NCBI GenBank assembly: GCA_049999805.1
Contig: JBNGIO010006289.1
Coordinates: 102,180-141,199, forward strand
From: Folioceros fuciformis
Taxonomy: Eukaryota > Anthocerotophyta > Anthocerotopsida > Anthocerotales
DNA length: 39,020 nt
Reading direction: 5' to 3'
The position numbers were made by a program, and so were the translations under genes. The notes under the pieces were generated by a model. It was not told the DNA's origin. It saw nothing but the letters and a program-made list of their open reading frames with translations, and ran no database searches. This document shows positions 20,527-29,924 of this stretch, in pieces; the first letter of the stretch is position 1; each line of letters starts with the position of its first letter.

Positions 20527-23295
20527 ATGCCAGACAGTCGAATTTTGTACCATCCCAAGCGCTCAAGCAGCCTGGTCCGAATGACAACTCCGTATTCTAT
20601 GGATCCCACCCCTACAGTTGCCCGTCACCCAACAGGTACGTATTGTCTAATGCCAGCACAAGGCAGCAAACGCTCTTGTGGAAAGATTTTTGGTTCACAT
20701 CCAACACATTGCCAGGACCTTAGGCAAGGAAAGACAGCTTCGCTGCATCTTGACTTCAGGCACAAGAGGTCTGAGCAGGGACTATGGCTTGACCACAGGC
20801 CTGCTTGGGTTGATTCCGATCTGCCCGTGTGGAATTGGCAGCTTCAAATTGGGGATAAGGGGACCAGAAAGGTTGAAGAGTTGCGCCGAGTGTGCAAGGA
20901 GGGGCCAGTAGCTGAGGCTGTGGCAGCGTTGGATATCCTGTTGGAGCAAGAATGTTCTGTGGGCGTCTCCCTCTTTTATCTCGTGCTCAAGAGATGCATT
21001 GCACATAGTAATCTCATTCTTGGAAGACGAGTACATGATCTTATTGTGAAAGGCGGGTGCGAAGGAAATGGCTTTTTGTCCAACCATATTGTTCGGATGT
21101 ATTCGTCGCATGGAAGGCTGCAGGAAGCAGTGCAGGTGTTCAGGAAAGTAACTTCGCCCCAGATTTTTATCTGGTGTTCGATCATATCAGCACATGCTGC
21201 GCATGGACAGCCTGCGCAGGCCGTGCACCTATATCGACAGATGCGGCAATCGAGTGTCAAGCCAAACAGCTATGTCTTTGTGGCTGTTCTCAAGGCCTGC
21301 GGTATCGCAATGGACTTGGAGTCTGGGAAGGAGGTTCATACGGATATTCTGAGGAGTGGAGTTGAGGCGATTGATGTGTTTGTTGGCTGCAGCCTGGTTG
21401 ACATGTATGCAAAATGCGGGAGCTTAGAGGATGCTCGGAGAGTGTTTGACTCTTTGTGCACAAAAAATGTCGTCACGTGGACTGCTATGATAGCAGGATA
21501 CTCTCAGCATGGCTTCTGCGAGGAAGCCCTTGACCTGTATGCCCGTATGGAACAGGGAGGTATGGCTCCTGCCGACCATGTTACATTCTTGTGCTTACTG
21601 AAAGCTTGTGCCAGCACAGGGTCTTTGCAGCAGGGGAAGCATCTGCATGCACAGATTCAGGAAAGAGGTCTGGAAATCATCATGGTTGTTGCCAACTGCC
21701 TGGTGGACATGTACGCCAAATGTGGAAGCTTAGCGGATGCTCGCAGAGCATTTGACATGTTGCCGAAGAGGGATGTGGTGACTTGGAACACGATGATCGC
21801 AGGATATGCACAACAGGGATTCGGTCAAGAAGCATTAACCCTCTACGCCTGCCTGGAAAAGGAGTTGACAACTGTAGCCGATCAGGTTACATTCATCTGC
21901 GTCCTACAAGCATGTGGAAGCCTTGGGGCTTTCCATCAGGGTAAGCGTATTCATTCACAAATTCGAGACAGGGGACTTGAAAAACATCTCGTAGTTGGGA
22001 ATGCACTCATTGACATGTATGCAAAATGTGGAAGCCCAGAGGATGCTCAACAGGTGTTTGAGAGTCTGCCAACCAGGGATGTGGTGACATGGACAGCCAT
22101 GCTTTCAGCATATGCTCATGAAGGGCTCGCTCAAAGGGCCCTGAATCTGTATGCTGAAATGCAGCGGGAGGGGATAAGTCCAGTCAATCACATCACATTT
22201 GTTTGCCTCCTGCAAGCCTGTGCCAGTGTCGGAGCTTTCAATCAGGGTAAGCAGCTACATGCACAGATTCAGGATAAAGGACTTGAAGGCAATGTGGTTG
22301 TCGCTAACGCCCTGGTGGACATGTATGTCAAATGTGGGAGCTTAGAAGAGGCCCGGAATGTGTTCATCCGACAGCCCACAAAAGACGTGGTAACATGGAC
22401 TGCTTTGCTCAATGGATATGCCCAGCACACTAATGCCTGGATGGCAATGCAGTGCTTTGAGCGGATGCTTCTGCAAGGTGTGACACCCAATGGCGCTACT
22501 TTCATTTCTCTTCTTGTCGCATGCAGTCATGAAGGCCTGGTGAAGGAAGGCGTGAAATATTTCAGGACGATGGAGGAGCATGGTGTTGTTCCCACTGATC
22601 GTCATTACAATTGCATGGTTGATCTCTTCGCAAGGTCAGGCCACCTAGAAGAGGCAGAAAGTTTGCTGCAAATTATGCCATTCAAGAATTCTCTTGTGGG
22701 ATGGACATCTTTACTGAGTGCAGTAAAGAACCATGGAGATGTGGAGCGCGGCGAGCGATGCTTTGACGTCCTTGTCACCCTAGAACCGGAAAGTGCGTCG
22801 GCGTATGCCATGATGGCCAATCTTTATGCAAATGCTGGCAGGTGGAGAGATGTAGGTAGAATAGAAGCCTTGAGAAAGTGTGCAGGTGCTTGGAAGAAGC
22901 CTGCAAAGGCGTGCATCGAAGTGGAGAGTAAGGTGCACGAGTTCACAGTAGGAGAAAGCAGTGGTGATATCTCAGAAAAGTTGAGAATCATGAATTCACA
23001 GCTGAGGAATGGGGGCCATGTCCCACAAACGGAGCTGGTACTAAAACGTTTGTCTGAGACAGAAAAGGAAGATGCACTGTGTGGGCATGCCGAGAAACTT
23101 GCATTGGCCTATGGTCTTCTGAATACATCAGATGGTACAACTCTTATAGTTACGAAGAATCTTCGAATGTGCAGTGACTGTCACAGCAGCACTAAAGTTA
23201 TGTCACGTCTCGAGAAGCGGGAAATCATAGTTAGAGACGCACACCGCGTGCACCGTTTCCAGGATGGAATTTGCTCTTGCGGTGATCGTCATTGA
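20527..23295 (+). CDS. PLS-class PPR protein with a DYW:KP-type deaminase domain ending in DRH
   Basis: 922 residues, intronless. The first 100 or so residues are basic and S/T-rich, consistent with organelle targeting. I count about 17 PPR motifs in P-L-S order, five of P type (IFIWCSII, VVTWTAMIAG, VVTWNTMIAG, VVTWTAMLSA, VVTWTALLNG), ending in L2 and S2. E1 and E2 motifs follow (WTSLLSAVKNHG; AYAMMANLYANAGRW). The DYW-type domain starts near W789. Its PG box reads WKKPAKACIEV (KP at 791-792) rather than the usual PGCSWIEV. HAE (854-856) and CSDCH (882-886) keep the deaminase zinc and Glu residues; HRVHRF and CSC (916-918) keep the second site. The last three residues are DRH. DYW proteins deaminate C to U in organelle transcripts; the KP subclass is linked to U-to-C editing. 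It is divergent from the synthetase gene. Confidence 0.93.
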   Translation: MPDSRILYHPKRSSSLVRMTTPYSMDPTPTVARHPTGTYCLMPAQGSKRSCGKIFGSHPTHCQDLRQGKTASLHLDFRHKRSEQGLWLDHRPAWVDSDLPVWNWQLQIGDKGTRKVEELRRVCKEGPVAEAVAALDILLEQECSVGVSLFYLVLKRCIAHSNLILGRRVHDLIVKGGCEGNGFLSNHIVRMYSSHGRLQEAVQVFRKVTSPQIFIWCSIISAHAAHGQPAQAVHLYRQMRQSSVKPNSYVFVAVLKACGIAMDLESGKEVHTDILRSGVEAIDVFVGCSLVDMYAKCGSLEDARRVFDSLCTKNVVTWTAMIAGYSQHGFCEEALDLYARMEQGGMAPADHVTFLCLLKACASTGSLQQGKHLHAQIQERGLEIIMVVANCLVDMYAKCGSLADARRAFDMLPKRDVVTWNTMIAGYAQQGFGQEALTLYACLEKELTTVADQVTFICVLQACGSLGAFHQGKRIHSQIRDRGLEKHLVVGNALIDMYAKCGSPEDAQQVFESLPTRDVVTWTAMLSAYAHEGLAQRALNLYAEMQREGISPVNHITFVCLLQACASVGAFNQGKQLHAQIQDKGLEGNVVVANALVDMYVKCGSLEEARNVFIRQPTKDVVTWTALLNGYAQHTNAWMAMQCFERMLLQGVTPNGATFISLLVACSHEGLVKEGVKYFRTMEEHGVVPTDRHYNCMVDLFARSGHLEEAESLLQIMPFKNSLVGWTSLLSAVKNHGDVERGERCFDVLVTLEPESASAYAMMANLYANAGRWRDVGRIEALRKCAGAWKKPAKACIEVESKVHEFTVGESSGDISEKLRIMNSQLRNGGHVPQTELVLKRLSETEKEDALCGHAEKLALAYGLLNTSDGTTLIVTKNLRMCSDCHSSTKVMSRLEKREIIVRDAHRVHRFQDGICSCGDRH

Positions 23296-23958
23296 CGCCT
23301 GCCGACTGTGTCCGAGACTTCGTCAAAAGCAGGCTCAAGTCACAGCTTTAGTTTCACTCACTCTGAGGCCCAACGGCAATCCCGCCTAAAAGGTTGTCTG
23401 GCCCTCGTGTAACCGCTGGTAGTCTCAAACGGGCGTGATGAACCATCTCTGATCGAAAAGTCGCGCTTTAATCAGGCGAGCGATCGCACTAGTGTGCCGA
23501 CTGGGTAAAGCTGAATGTCGAAGGACGGCATCAGCTCTCTGTGTACATTCAGCAAATTACAAGCGAGGAGTGCTGCATTGTAAATTTCGCAAAACAACAG
23601 GTGTAGCATCGACAACGCACGACGCATCCATCAAACAGATTCGGGAGAGGGAAAGGAATGAACAAGTGGGTGGTCCTGTGGGATCCTCAATTTCAGAGAA
23701 ACTCAACATATCAACACTGCCGTAACTACAAAATCATGTATCCCTCAGTCACTCACTCGGAGTTTCACAAATGGCCGGGATCCTGGAGTACATATTTTAA
23801 TCCCTCCCGTCGGGCCAGAACTGGAACCCGAATCGTAATGAGTTGTTACTTCCTACACTAAGGACGACCAAACAATTACCACCACTCCCCGATGCGTCGC
23901 ACGTAAGGTAGCTTTAGCGATGGCCCATCTTTCATGAACCTGCAACGGGAACAAGATG
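23296..23958. other. Convergent intergenic region (3' ends of PPR and GCK genes)
   Basis: The two flanking genes converge here, so the 663 bp should hold both 3' UTRs and terminators. I see no third gene, tandem repeat or hairpin of note. Confidence 0.5.
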
Positions 23959-24828
23959 TTAAGCGGCAGCGTACTGCTGCTCCTCCTCCTCCTCGTCTCC
24001 CACCTCCTCCTGCGTCTCCCTCACCCGGCTCTCCCTCCCTTCTTTCGGCAAACCACCGGTCTCTACGTTCTCTGTCTCTTGTTTTACCGTGACTTCAGCC
24101 TCCGCAGTAGTCCCCTCTGTAGAGACCTCCTCCTGCAATGATTTTTCAGCCTGCAACACGGGCCCGTAGTAGGCGGGATTAACCTCCATACACTGCCTGA
24201 GCGTTTGCGTCATCTGCCAACATTTCTCCACGATGTTATCCCCGGTCTTCTCCGCGCTCTCCACGCAATCTTCCCAACGAGAGAACCGTTTACCACAAGG
24301 ACCTGATTTCATGAACACGCAAAATCCACAATCGGTTTCCTCGTTGCTCTCCGCTGGACCATCTGTGCTTTCCGTTCCCGTCTCCGTCTTGGGGCTATCC
24401 CCGGATGCGTTTTTCGCATCTTCAGCGTCACCTGGCTCAGTCGATCCTTCCCGCTCATGCTTAGCGGTGGTATTCGTCCTAGCTTCTGCTTCCTCGCCAC
24501 GCTTGCCACTTGGATGCGCTGCTTCAAGCTTTACGATATCCGTGTCATCATCTGTGCTTTCGTCTCCTTTATCAGAGCTCCCTCCGGATTCCTTTTTTTC
24601 ATCCTCATCATCACCTGACCCGATCGATTGTTTCCGCTCATGCTCAGCGGTGCTATCTGGCCCTGCTTCCGCTTCCTCGCCAGGCTTGCCACTTCGATGC
24701 GCTGCTTCAAGCCTTACAATGTCTGTGTCATCTCCTTGGGTGGGAAAGCTCTGCTCTGGTGGCCCCTCCACTTCAGGGGCTGGCACTGGAGAAGAAGCAG
24801 GTTCTTCCTGCTCAACGTCTCCAGACAT
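23959..24828 (-). CDS. GCK-domain protein with a Mia40-like twin CX9C motif
   Basis: 289 residues from the first in-frame ATG. The N-terminal half is acidic and disordered-looking, and holds two copies of a roughly 60-residue unit starting DDTDIV-R/K-LEAAH-x-SGK. The GCK domain follows with six cysteines: C167-x2-C170, then C178-x9-C188 and C203-x9-C213. The last two pairs form a twin CX9C arrangement. The C-terminus is Glu-rich. GCK is a plant domain of unknown function suggested to bind metal; spacing and the phrase SGPCG recall Mia40, the oxidoreductase of the mitochondrial intermembrane space. Upstream, the frame stays open to a splice acceptor at 24931/24932 without any ATG, and a good donor (GTGAGT at 25077-25072) suggests a 5' UTR intron. 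The location is unknown. Confidence 0.82.
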   Translation of the reverse strand: MSGDVEQEEPASSPVPAPEVEGPPEQSFPTQGDDTDIVRLEAAHRSGKPGEEAEAGPDSTAEHERKQSIGSGDDEDEKKESGGSSDKGDESTDDDTDIVKLEAAHPSGKRGEEAEARTNTTAKHEREGSTEPGDAEDAKNASGDSPKTETGTESTDGPAESNEETDCGFCVFMKSGPCGKRFSRWEDCVESAEKTGDNIVEKCWQMTQTLRQCMEVNPAYYGPVLQAEKSLQEEVSTEGTTAEAEVTVKQETENVETGGLPKEGRESRVRETQEEVGDEEEEEQQYAAA

Positions 24829-25261
24829 AATTTCTTCGGTGGTCCCCTGAGAAGAGACGAGACCTTCGTCGCTAATCACCACATCCGACACATTAGAATC
24901 CCGTCTGAATTTCAGCCAGTCTAGGATTGCCCTGCATCATCAACTCAAACATGAAGCCTTAGAAACGAACTTTCCAAAGCCTTGCAAATACATTCTGCGA
25001 AGATGGCAGATTGAAAGACAATTGGACAGATAGCGTTCAAATCGCAGTCAGACCAGCCACCTACATGTCATACTCACAATTTCAGCTCAAACGTTTGGGA
25101 GATCCAAACCAGCAACAAAGTATCGTCGCCCTAGGGTTTGGAGCCCCGACCTGCGCCTCCTTCGGAATGCGATGCTGATCAGAAACCTCTTCTCCTCCTA
25201 CCACACTTGGTTAATACCCAGATAAACCCTAAACCCCGGCAACAGCTGGTTCCCAGGCGCG
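24829..25261. promoter_or_regulatory. Divergent promoter/5' UTR region of the GCK and CPSF73-II genes
   Basis: The two genes start in opposite directions across 433 bp. On the minus strand a likely 5' UTR intron of the GCK gene runs from the donor at 25077 to the acceptor at 24932. Telo-box-like motifs are present on both strands: AAACCCTAAA on the plus strand (25224-25233) and AAACCCTAG on the minus strand (about 25139-25131). In plants telo-boxes are frequent in promoters and leaders of housekeeping and translation genes. Confidence 0.55.
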
Positions 25262-28200
25262 ATGCCGATCAAGTGTACTCCTCTTGGTAATATGGTTGTG
25301 TGATTTCTAAAGGGGGAATCACTTGCAGGTGATTGAAGGCTTTGGAAATAAGGGGTCGCAATGATCGGTAGCTCACAATTTGTTTCTCCGGACAGGTGCT
25401 GGCCAGGATGTTGGAAAGAGTTGCGTAGTGGTCAACCTTGGGGGTAAGACGGTTATGTTTGACTGTGGAGTGCACATGGGCTATCAGGATGAAAGGCGAT
25501 ATCCTGACTTCTCAATGATCACAAAAAGTGGCAACTACACCCAGGCCATCGACTGCGTCATAGTGACTCACTTGTAATTCTCTTTGCTCAGCTGGCTGCG
25601 CTCACAGGAAATATTACCTGTCAGCAACTACGTCTTTTCGCTCTTGAAGTGAATGTCGGAGTTCGAATTTTGAACCTTATGTTCTGTGGGCAGCCATTTG
25701 GATCACATTGGAGCTCTCCCTTATTTCACCGAAGTTTGTGGATATGAAGGTCCTGTCTACATGACTGTATGTGCTGCCTCCAGTTACCTGAATGCTGATA
25801 AAAACCTATGGAACGATGCTGTTGATCCTCCATGCCGATTCCCGCCTGGTTGCAGTATCCCACAAAAGCGTTGGCACCTTTAATGCTCGAGGATTACAGG
25901 AAGGTCATGGTCGACAGGAAAGGGGAACAGGAACAATTTAGTGCTTTCCAAATTCAGCAGTGCATCAAAAAAGGTGTCTGATTTTTCATAGTTTCTTTTT
26001 CCGTTGTCTTGTATTGGTGCGGTAGTTCTCTTGCATTGTCCACACAAAGAAAGAAACTTCCAAGTTCCTTATGCGAGAGTCGGGTTGTTTTCCGTCTTCA
26101 GTTATTCCTGTGGATTTGAGGCAGACAGTCACTATTGATGAAGGTTTTGAGCTTCGAGGTTACTATGCTGGGCATGTAAGGGTCTGCAGCCTTGAAGCAG
26201 CTGAATTTTATCGCTTCTGGTATGTGTTAGTACATTCAGATGTGCCAACGTCTATCTCTGCCGTGATCAGGTTCTCGGAGCTGCCATGTTCTATGTCAGG
26301 GCAGGAGATGAGACAGTTGTCTACACAGGAGACTACAACATGACACCTGACCGCCATCTCGGAGCTGCTCAGATTGATCGGCTGAGGCCAGATCTACTCA
26401 TCACTGAGTTTGTATTCTCTCAACCATGTCATGAGCAACCTCTGTCGTGATGGCACGTGACTTCTGAAAATGTTGTGCCTTCATTTTTTGTTTCAAAGTG
26501 GAGGACTTGAACATCTTCGCCTTATGGCTTTCAGATCTACATACGCTACAACAATACGTGACTCAAAGCTTGCTCGTGAAAGAGACTTTCTAAAAGCGGT
26601 TAGCTTGAAGACAAGCTGCATTTGCTTATTTGTGGCATGTTTGTCCACGTGGCTACTTAGCCCTTGTATGACACCACTAACTTCCAATGCAATAGGTCCA
26701 TAGCTGCATCAGTGCCGGTGGCAAAGTTCTTATTCCTGTGTTTGCTCTTGGGAGAGCTCAGGTCGGCATCTTGTTTCTGATGTTTGCACACATGTTGAAA
26801 TGTTAACTTAAGTACAGCTTAGGATCATGATTATGCTTGGACAGGAGCTCTGTATACTGTTGGATGAATATTGGGAGCGCACCAATCTCAAAGCTCCTAT
26901 CTACTTCTCGGCAGGTAACATTAACCCGGTTTTCTTATATCTCATCACCTATGCCAGAGATATTATGTCAAGCAGTTTCCCTTATGAGAGGACGTGCAGG
27001 ACTGACAATGCAAGCCAACGTGTACTATAAGCTCTTGATAAGCTGGACGAACCAAAAGGTGAAGGACACTTACGTGACGAGAAATACTTTTGACTTCAAA
27101 CATGGTAGGTTTTCTATGGCTCTTGAATTTGTTTCGCAAATCTTATCCGGATGCTGATCATTCATTATACTTGTGAAATTTCAGTTTCACCATTTGAACG
27201 ATCCCAAATAGATGCCCCAGGGCCATGTGTTTTGTTCGCAACGCCTGGTATGCTCAGTGGTGGACTGTCACTTGAAGTATTTAAGCATTGGGCACCATCT
27301 GAGCTAAACATGATTATACTACCTGGGTTTCTCTCTCACCCTATGACCGCTCACGCAATTTTTCAGCGCATGGACTTGGTTGTTTTCTACAGTGGAACTT
27401 TTCTCAATATCTGCTGTGTCCTGCAATGTAAATATGCAGGTTCTGTGTGGCTGGGACAGTGGGATATAAATTGATGTCTGGGAAACCAACTAGAATTGAC
27501 CTGGACAAGCGAACTCAGTTAGACGTCCGTTGTCAGGTGCGACAGATGCACTATGTGATCGGTTTTACAGGGAGTTGGAAAGCTGGACTCATGTCTGTTT
27601 TGTTGGGATTTCTGTATTTTTTATGTGAATACCAGGTGAATCATCTGTCCTTCAGTGCCCACACTGATGCTAAAGGCATTATGGATTTAGCGAAGCATGT
27701 GGCTCCAAGACACGTGGTTCTGGTTCATGGTGAGAAGCCTAAAATGGTGTCACTGAAAGGCCGCATCATTACGGAGTTGAACATCCCGTGCTATGACCCT
27801 GCCAACCACGAGACAATCAACATACCGCCTTGCGATTCTATTAAGGTCAGCATTTCGAAGCAGTTTTTGTTGGAAGCCACTGCGTCACCGGTTCCAGCAC
27901 ACCAGCACGTGTATGGGCCATTGCCCGAGTCTGGGAAGAGAGAAAGAGCTCAGTCTGAGACCTTGCCACCTGTTCAGAATAAGATAGCAGTGGAAGGGCT
28001 GTTGGTGAGTGATTCCAACTCATGGAAACAGGTGTTGCACCCAACGGAAGTAGCAGGTGCTTTGGGTTTGGAACAACATAGGCTACGCTACAGTTCTCTT
28101 TGCCCAATCTATCTGTGTCCTGAAAATGAGACAGACGTGGACGAACAATTGCCGGCGGTGGACAGGCCGATGGAAGTTTCTGAGTTTCCTCGGAGGATGT

Positions 28201-28793
28201 ATGAACCTTCTACGACAATTCAGAATCTGTCGTCGGATAAAGAAGCAAAACCGGAACCAGAACAGAAAAGGTCCAAGAAGAATTTACAGAGAGTGCTAAG
28301 CCTTGACCTAGAGCGATTGCCCGAAGCCGAGGAAGGGGATGATATATGCTTGGACCTGGAAAGGGCTCCTTCTGAACAGAGTGAGCAACGGTCCGGTAGT
28401 TTGGGCGCAGCACACAGTCGAGGAAGCTCCTCAAATGTAAGGATAGATCTGGATATCAACGTGGTTCCAGATTTGACTCTGATGGACTGCAGCCCCAGGT
28501 CAAGCGACAGCCCAGAAATATCGTCGTCTTCTATCTTGCATGGTGTATATCTAGCCCTTGCCAAGTGGATGGGCCATCAGGTCACGGAACAAATCGACAG
28601 CGTAAAGGGTGGGCGGACTTTATCAATTCGTATATCGCCCCAGCCTATTTCAGATTCCGGCCTGGATGTACCAGGAAGGTCGGATTCCAGCAAACCCATT
28701 GCTATTGTGGAGTGCACATGGGAAGAGGAAGATGATCATTTGGCTCAACGAGCGGTATCCATATTACATGGCTTGAAATTCAAGCCGGAGTAG
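25262..28793 (+). CDS. CPSF73-II: CPSF73-II / INTS11-like metallo-beta-lactamase RNA endonuclease, 13 exons
   Basis: Exons: 25262-25286, 25396-25573, 25694-25766, 25856-25973, 26102-26175, 26271-26407, 26535-26598, 26696-26761, 26845-26914, 27000-27104, 27185-27326, 27440-27536, 27636-28793. They sum to 2307 nt, or 768 residues, all GT-AG. The metallo-beta-lactamase motif HFHLDH (H67, H69, D71, H72) is created across the intron 2 junction. YYAGHVLGA, YTGDYNM, ITESTYATT, the beta-CASP region ([10 protein letters not shown]) and FSAHTDAKG follow, with the catalytic set complete. The family cuts RNA 3' ends: INTS11 in Integrator, CPSF73-II in plants (female gametophyte defects in Arabidopsis). 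Usual length is about 600-615; here the C-terminal part is about 150 residues longer and contains acidic insertions with LSLDLERL (L604, L606, L608), an EAR-like LxLxL motif. Confidence 0.94.
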
Positions 28794-29229
28794 GGGGGTT
28801 ACAGTAGATCCAATTCCGAAAGTTGGCTTCTTCCACACTACGTTGTGGATTCTCGTATGTCGGTGCCGACTAACCAATCCAGGTAGATCTAGCTCAGGGA
28901 GACGGAAGCCACGGTACGTGGTGTAAGAGAGGTAAGTGGGGAATCGAAACGATTTGGCGAATGATGTAGTTCTGAAGGGAAAAAAAAACACGAATCAACA
29001 CGCAGCTACTCTGCTTACATTGCGTGGTACAACATGGACTGGTGGTGATCACACATTCAACACTAAGAAGAGATTTCGAAAACAAGGAGTTCCGCAACTT
29101 CGCCCCTGTAGACTTGCGAAACAGGGAAGAAGTTTGGTCGTCAGGTAGCCTCCGCTGGCGCTGCCGGCTCCTGGACAAGATCTTCCATAAGCATTTTCAC
29201 AAGCACTATCTTAACACAAACCCCAGCTT
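28794..29229. other. Convergent intergenic region
   Basis: Lies between the 3' end of the CPSF73-II-like gene and the 3' end of the small membrane-protein gene on the other strand. It should hold both 3' UTRs. No repeat or further gene was found. Confidence 0.5.
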
Positions 29230-29732
29230 TCACTGTAGAAAGCTAATCACCTTCATCGAAGAGCTCGTCTGCGTTGCCGACGGAGATAAGACGGAGGTGA
29301 TGCTCTCCAATCGGGCTATTCGCCCCTCCAGTTCAGCATGATATCCTTCAGCCTGCCACCGCCCGTCCCGAATCGCTCTCGAGTTAGAGCTCTCATTCCG
29401 AGTGCCATATTGCGCCCTTATGCACTTGGTTCAATCTAAAAACACGATGCTTGCCCGTCAAGTGTTGTCTAACGCAACACCAAGATGATAAGGCAGCTAA
29501 CCCAACAGGACCAGTAAGCCAATCCCCTCGCAATTCCTTCACAATCCATAACGGCATACTGCCATGGACACACCAAAAGAGCAGGCAGCACCATCCCAAG
29601 GTGAAGAAAGCCAGGCACCTGATTCGAGAGGCTCTTATGGCTCGCCCACAAATCTCTCTGCAGTAGATACATGGATCCGGCTGCGGCCACCGCAAAGCCC
29701 ACACAGAAGGAGGAAGCGCGCACTCGGAACAT
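29230..29732 (-). CDS. Small conserved single-pass membrane protein, 2 exons, 78 residues
   Basis: Exon 1 is 29732-29619 (38 codons) and exon 2 is 29352-29230 (40 codons plus stop), joined by a 266-bp intron with GTGCCT donor and GGCAG acceptor, phase 0. Exon 1 encodes MFRVRASSFCVGFAVAAAG, a basic start followed by a short hydrophobic segment, then LLQRDLWASHKSLSNQ. Exon 2 continues AEGYHAELEGRIARLE, an amphipathic coiled-coil-like helix, with a Ser/Thr-rich tail. I recall small uncharacterised plant proteins with the same plan (short membrane anchor, H-x2-L/I-x2-Q, then a short coiled coil), but cannot name a function. A mitochondrial membrane location is a guess from the basic N-terminus. 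It is divergent from mL43 with 192 bp between start codons. Confidence 0.65.
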
Positions 29733-29924
29733 GACTAGTCTCCTCTGCTCCGGCAGGCACTTGCTGATGCTGGCGAATTGCCGGAGGTGCAGTTGTCCGT
29801 GGAGCTCAACGGGGAAGGTCGACCTAGTGCGCCATGCACGTTTGGTTTATATTCCAGTCATCCACTTAGGGCAACTAGGGGAACATTCTATGGGCAACCA
29901 ACAGTCGTTGTAGGTCGGACAAAG
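29733..29924. promoter_or_regulatory. Short divergent promoter between the small membrane protein and mL43
   Basis: Only 192 bp separate the two start codons, so both promoters and leaders must be compact and probably shared. The mL43 frame is open upstream (VQLSVELNGEGRPSAP and so on) but has no in-frame ATG. I do not see a TATA box. Confidence 0.5.

Noticed and set aside
24233-24850. Plus-strand Ser/Pro-rich frame of 205 codons
   Set aside because: It is the antisense of the acidic repeat region of the GCK protein; the reversed codons create Ser/Pro runs.
27537-27635. In-frame read-through of CPSF73-II intron 12, which has no stop codon
   Set aside because: Retaining it adds residues between DVRCQ and [14 protein letters not shown] that no family member has, and the GTGCGA donor and ACCAG acceptor restore the normal sequence.
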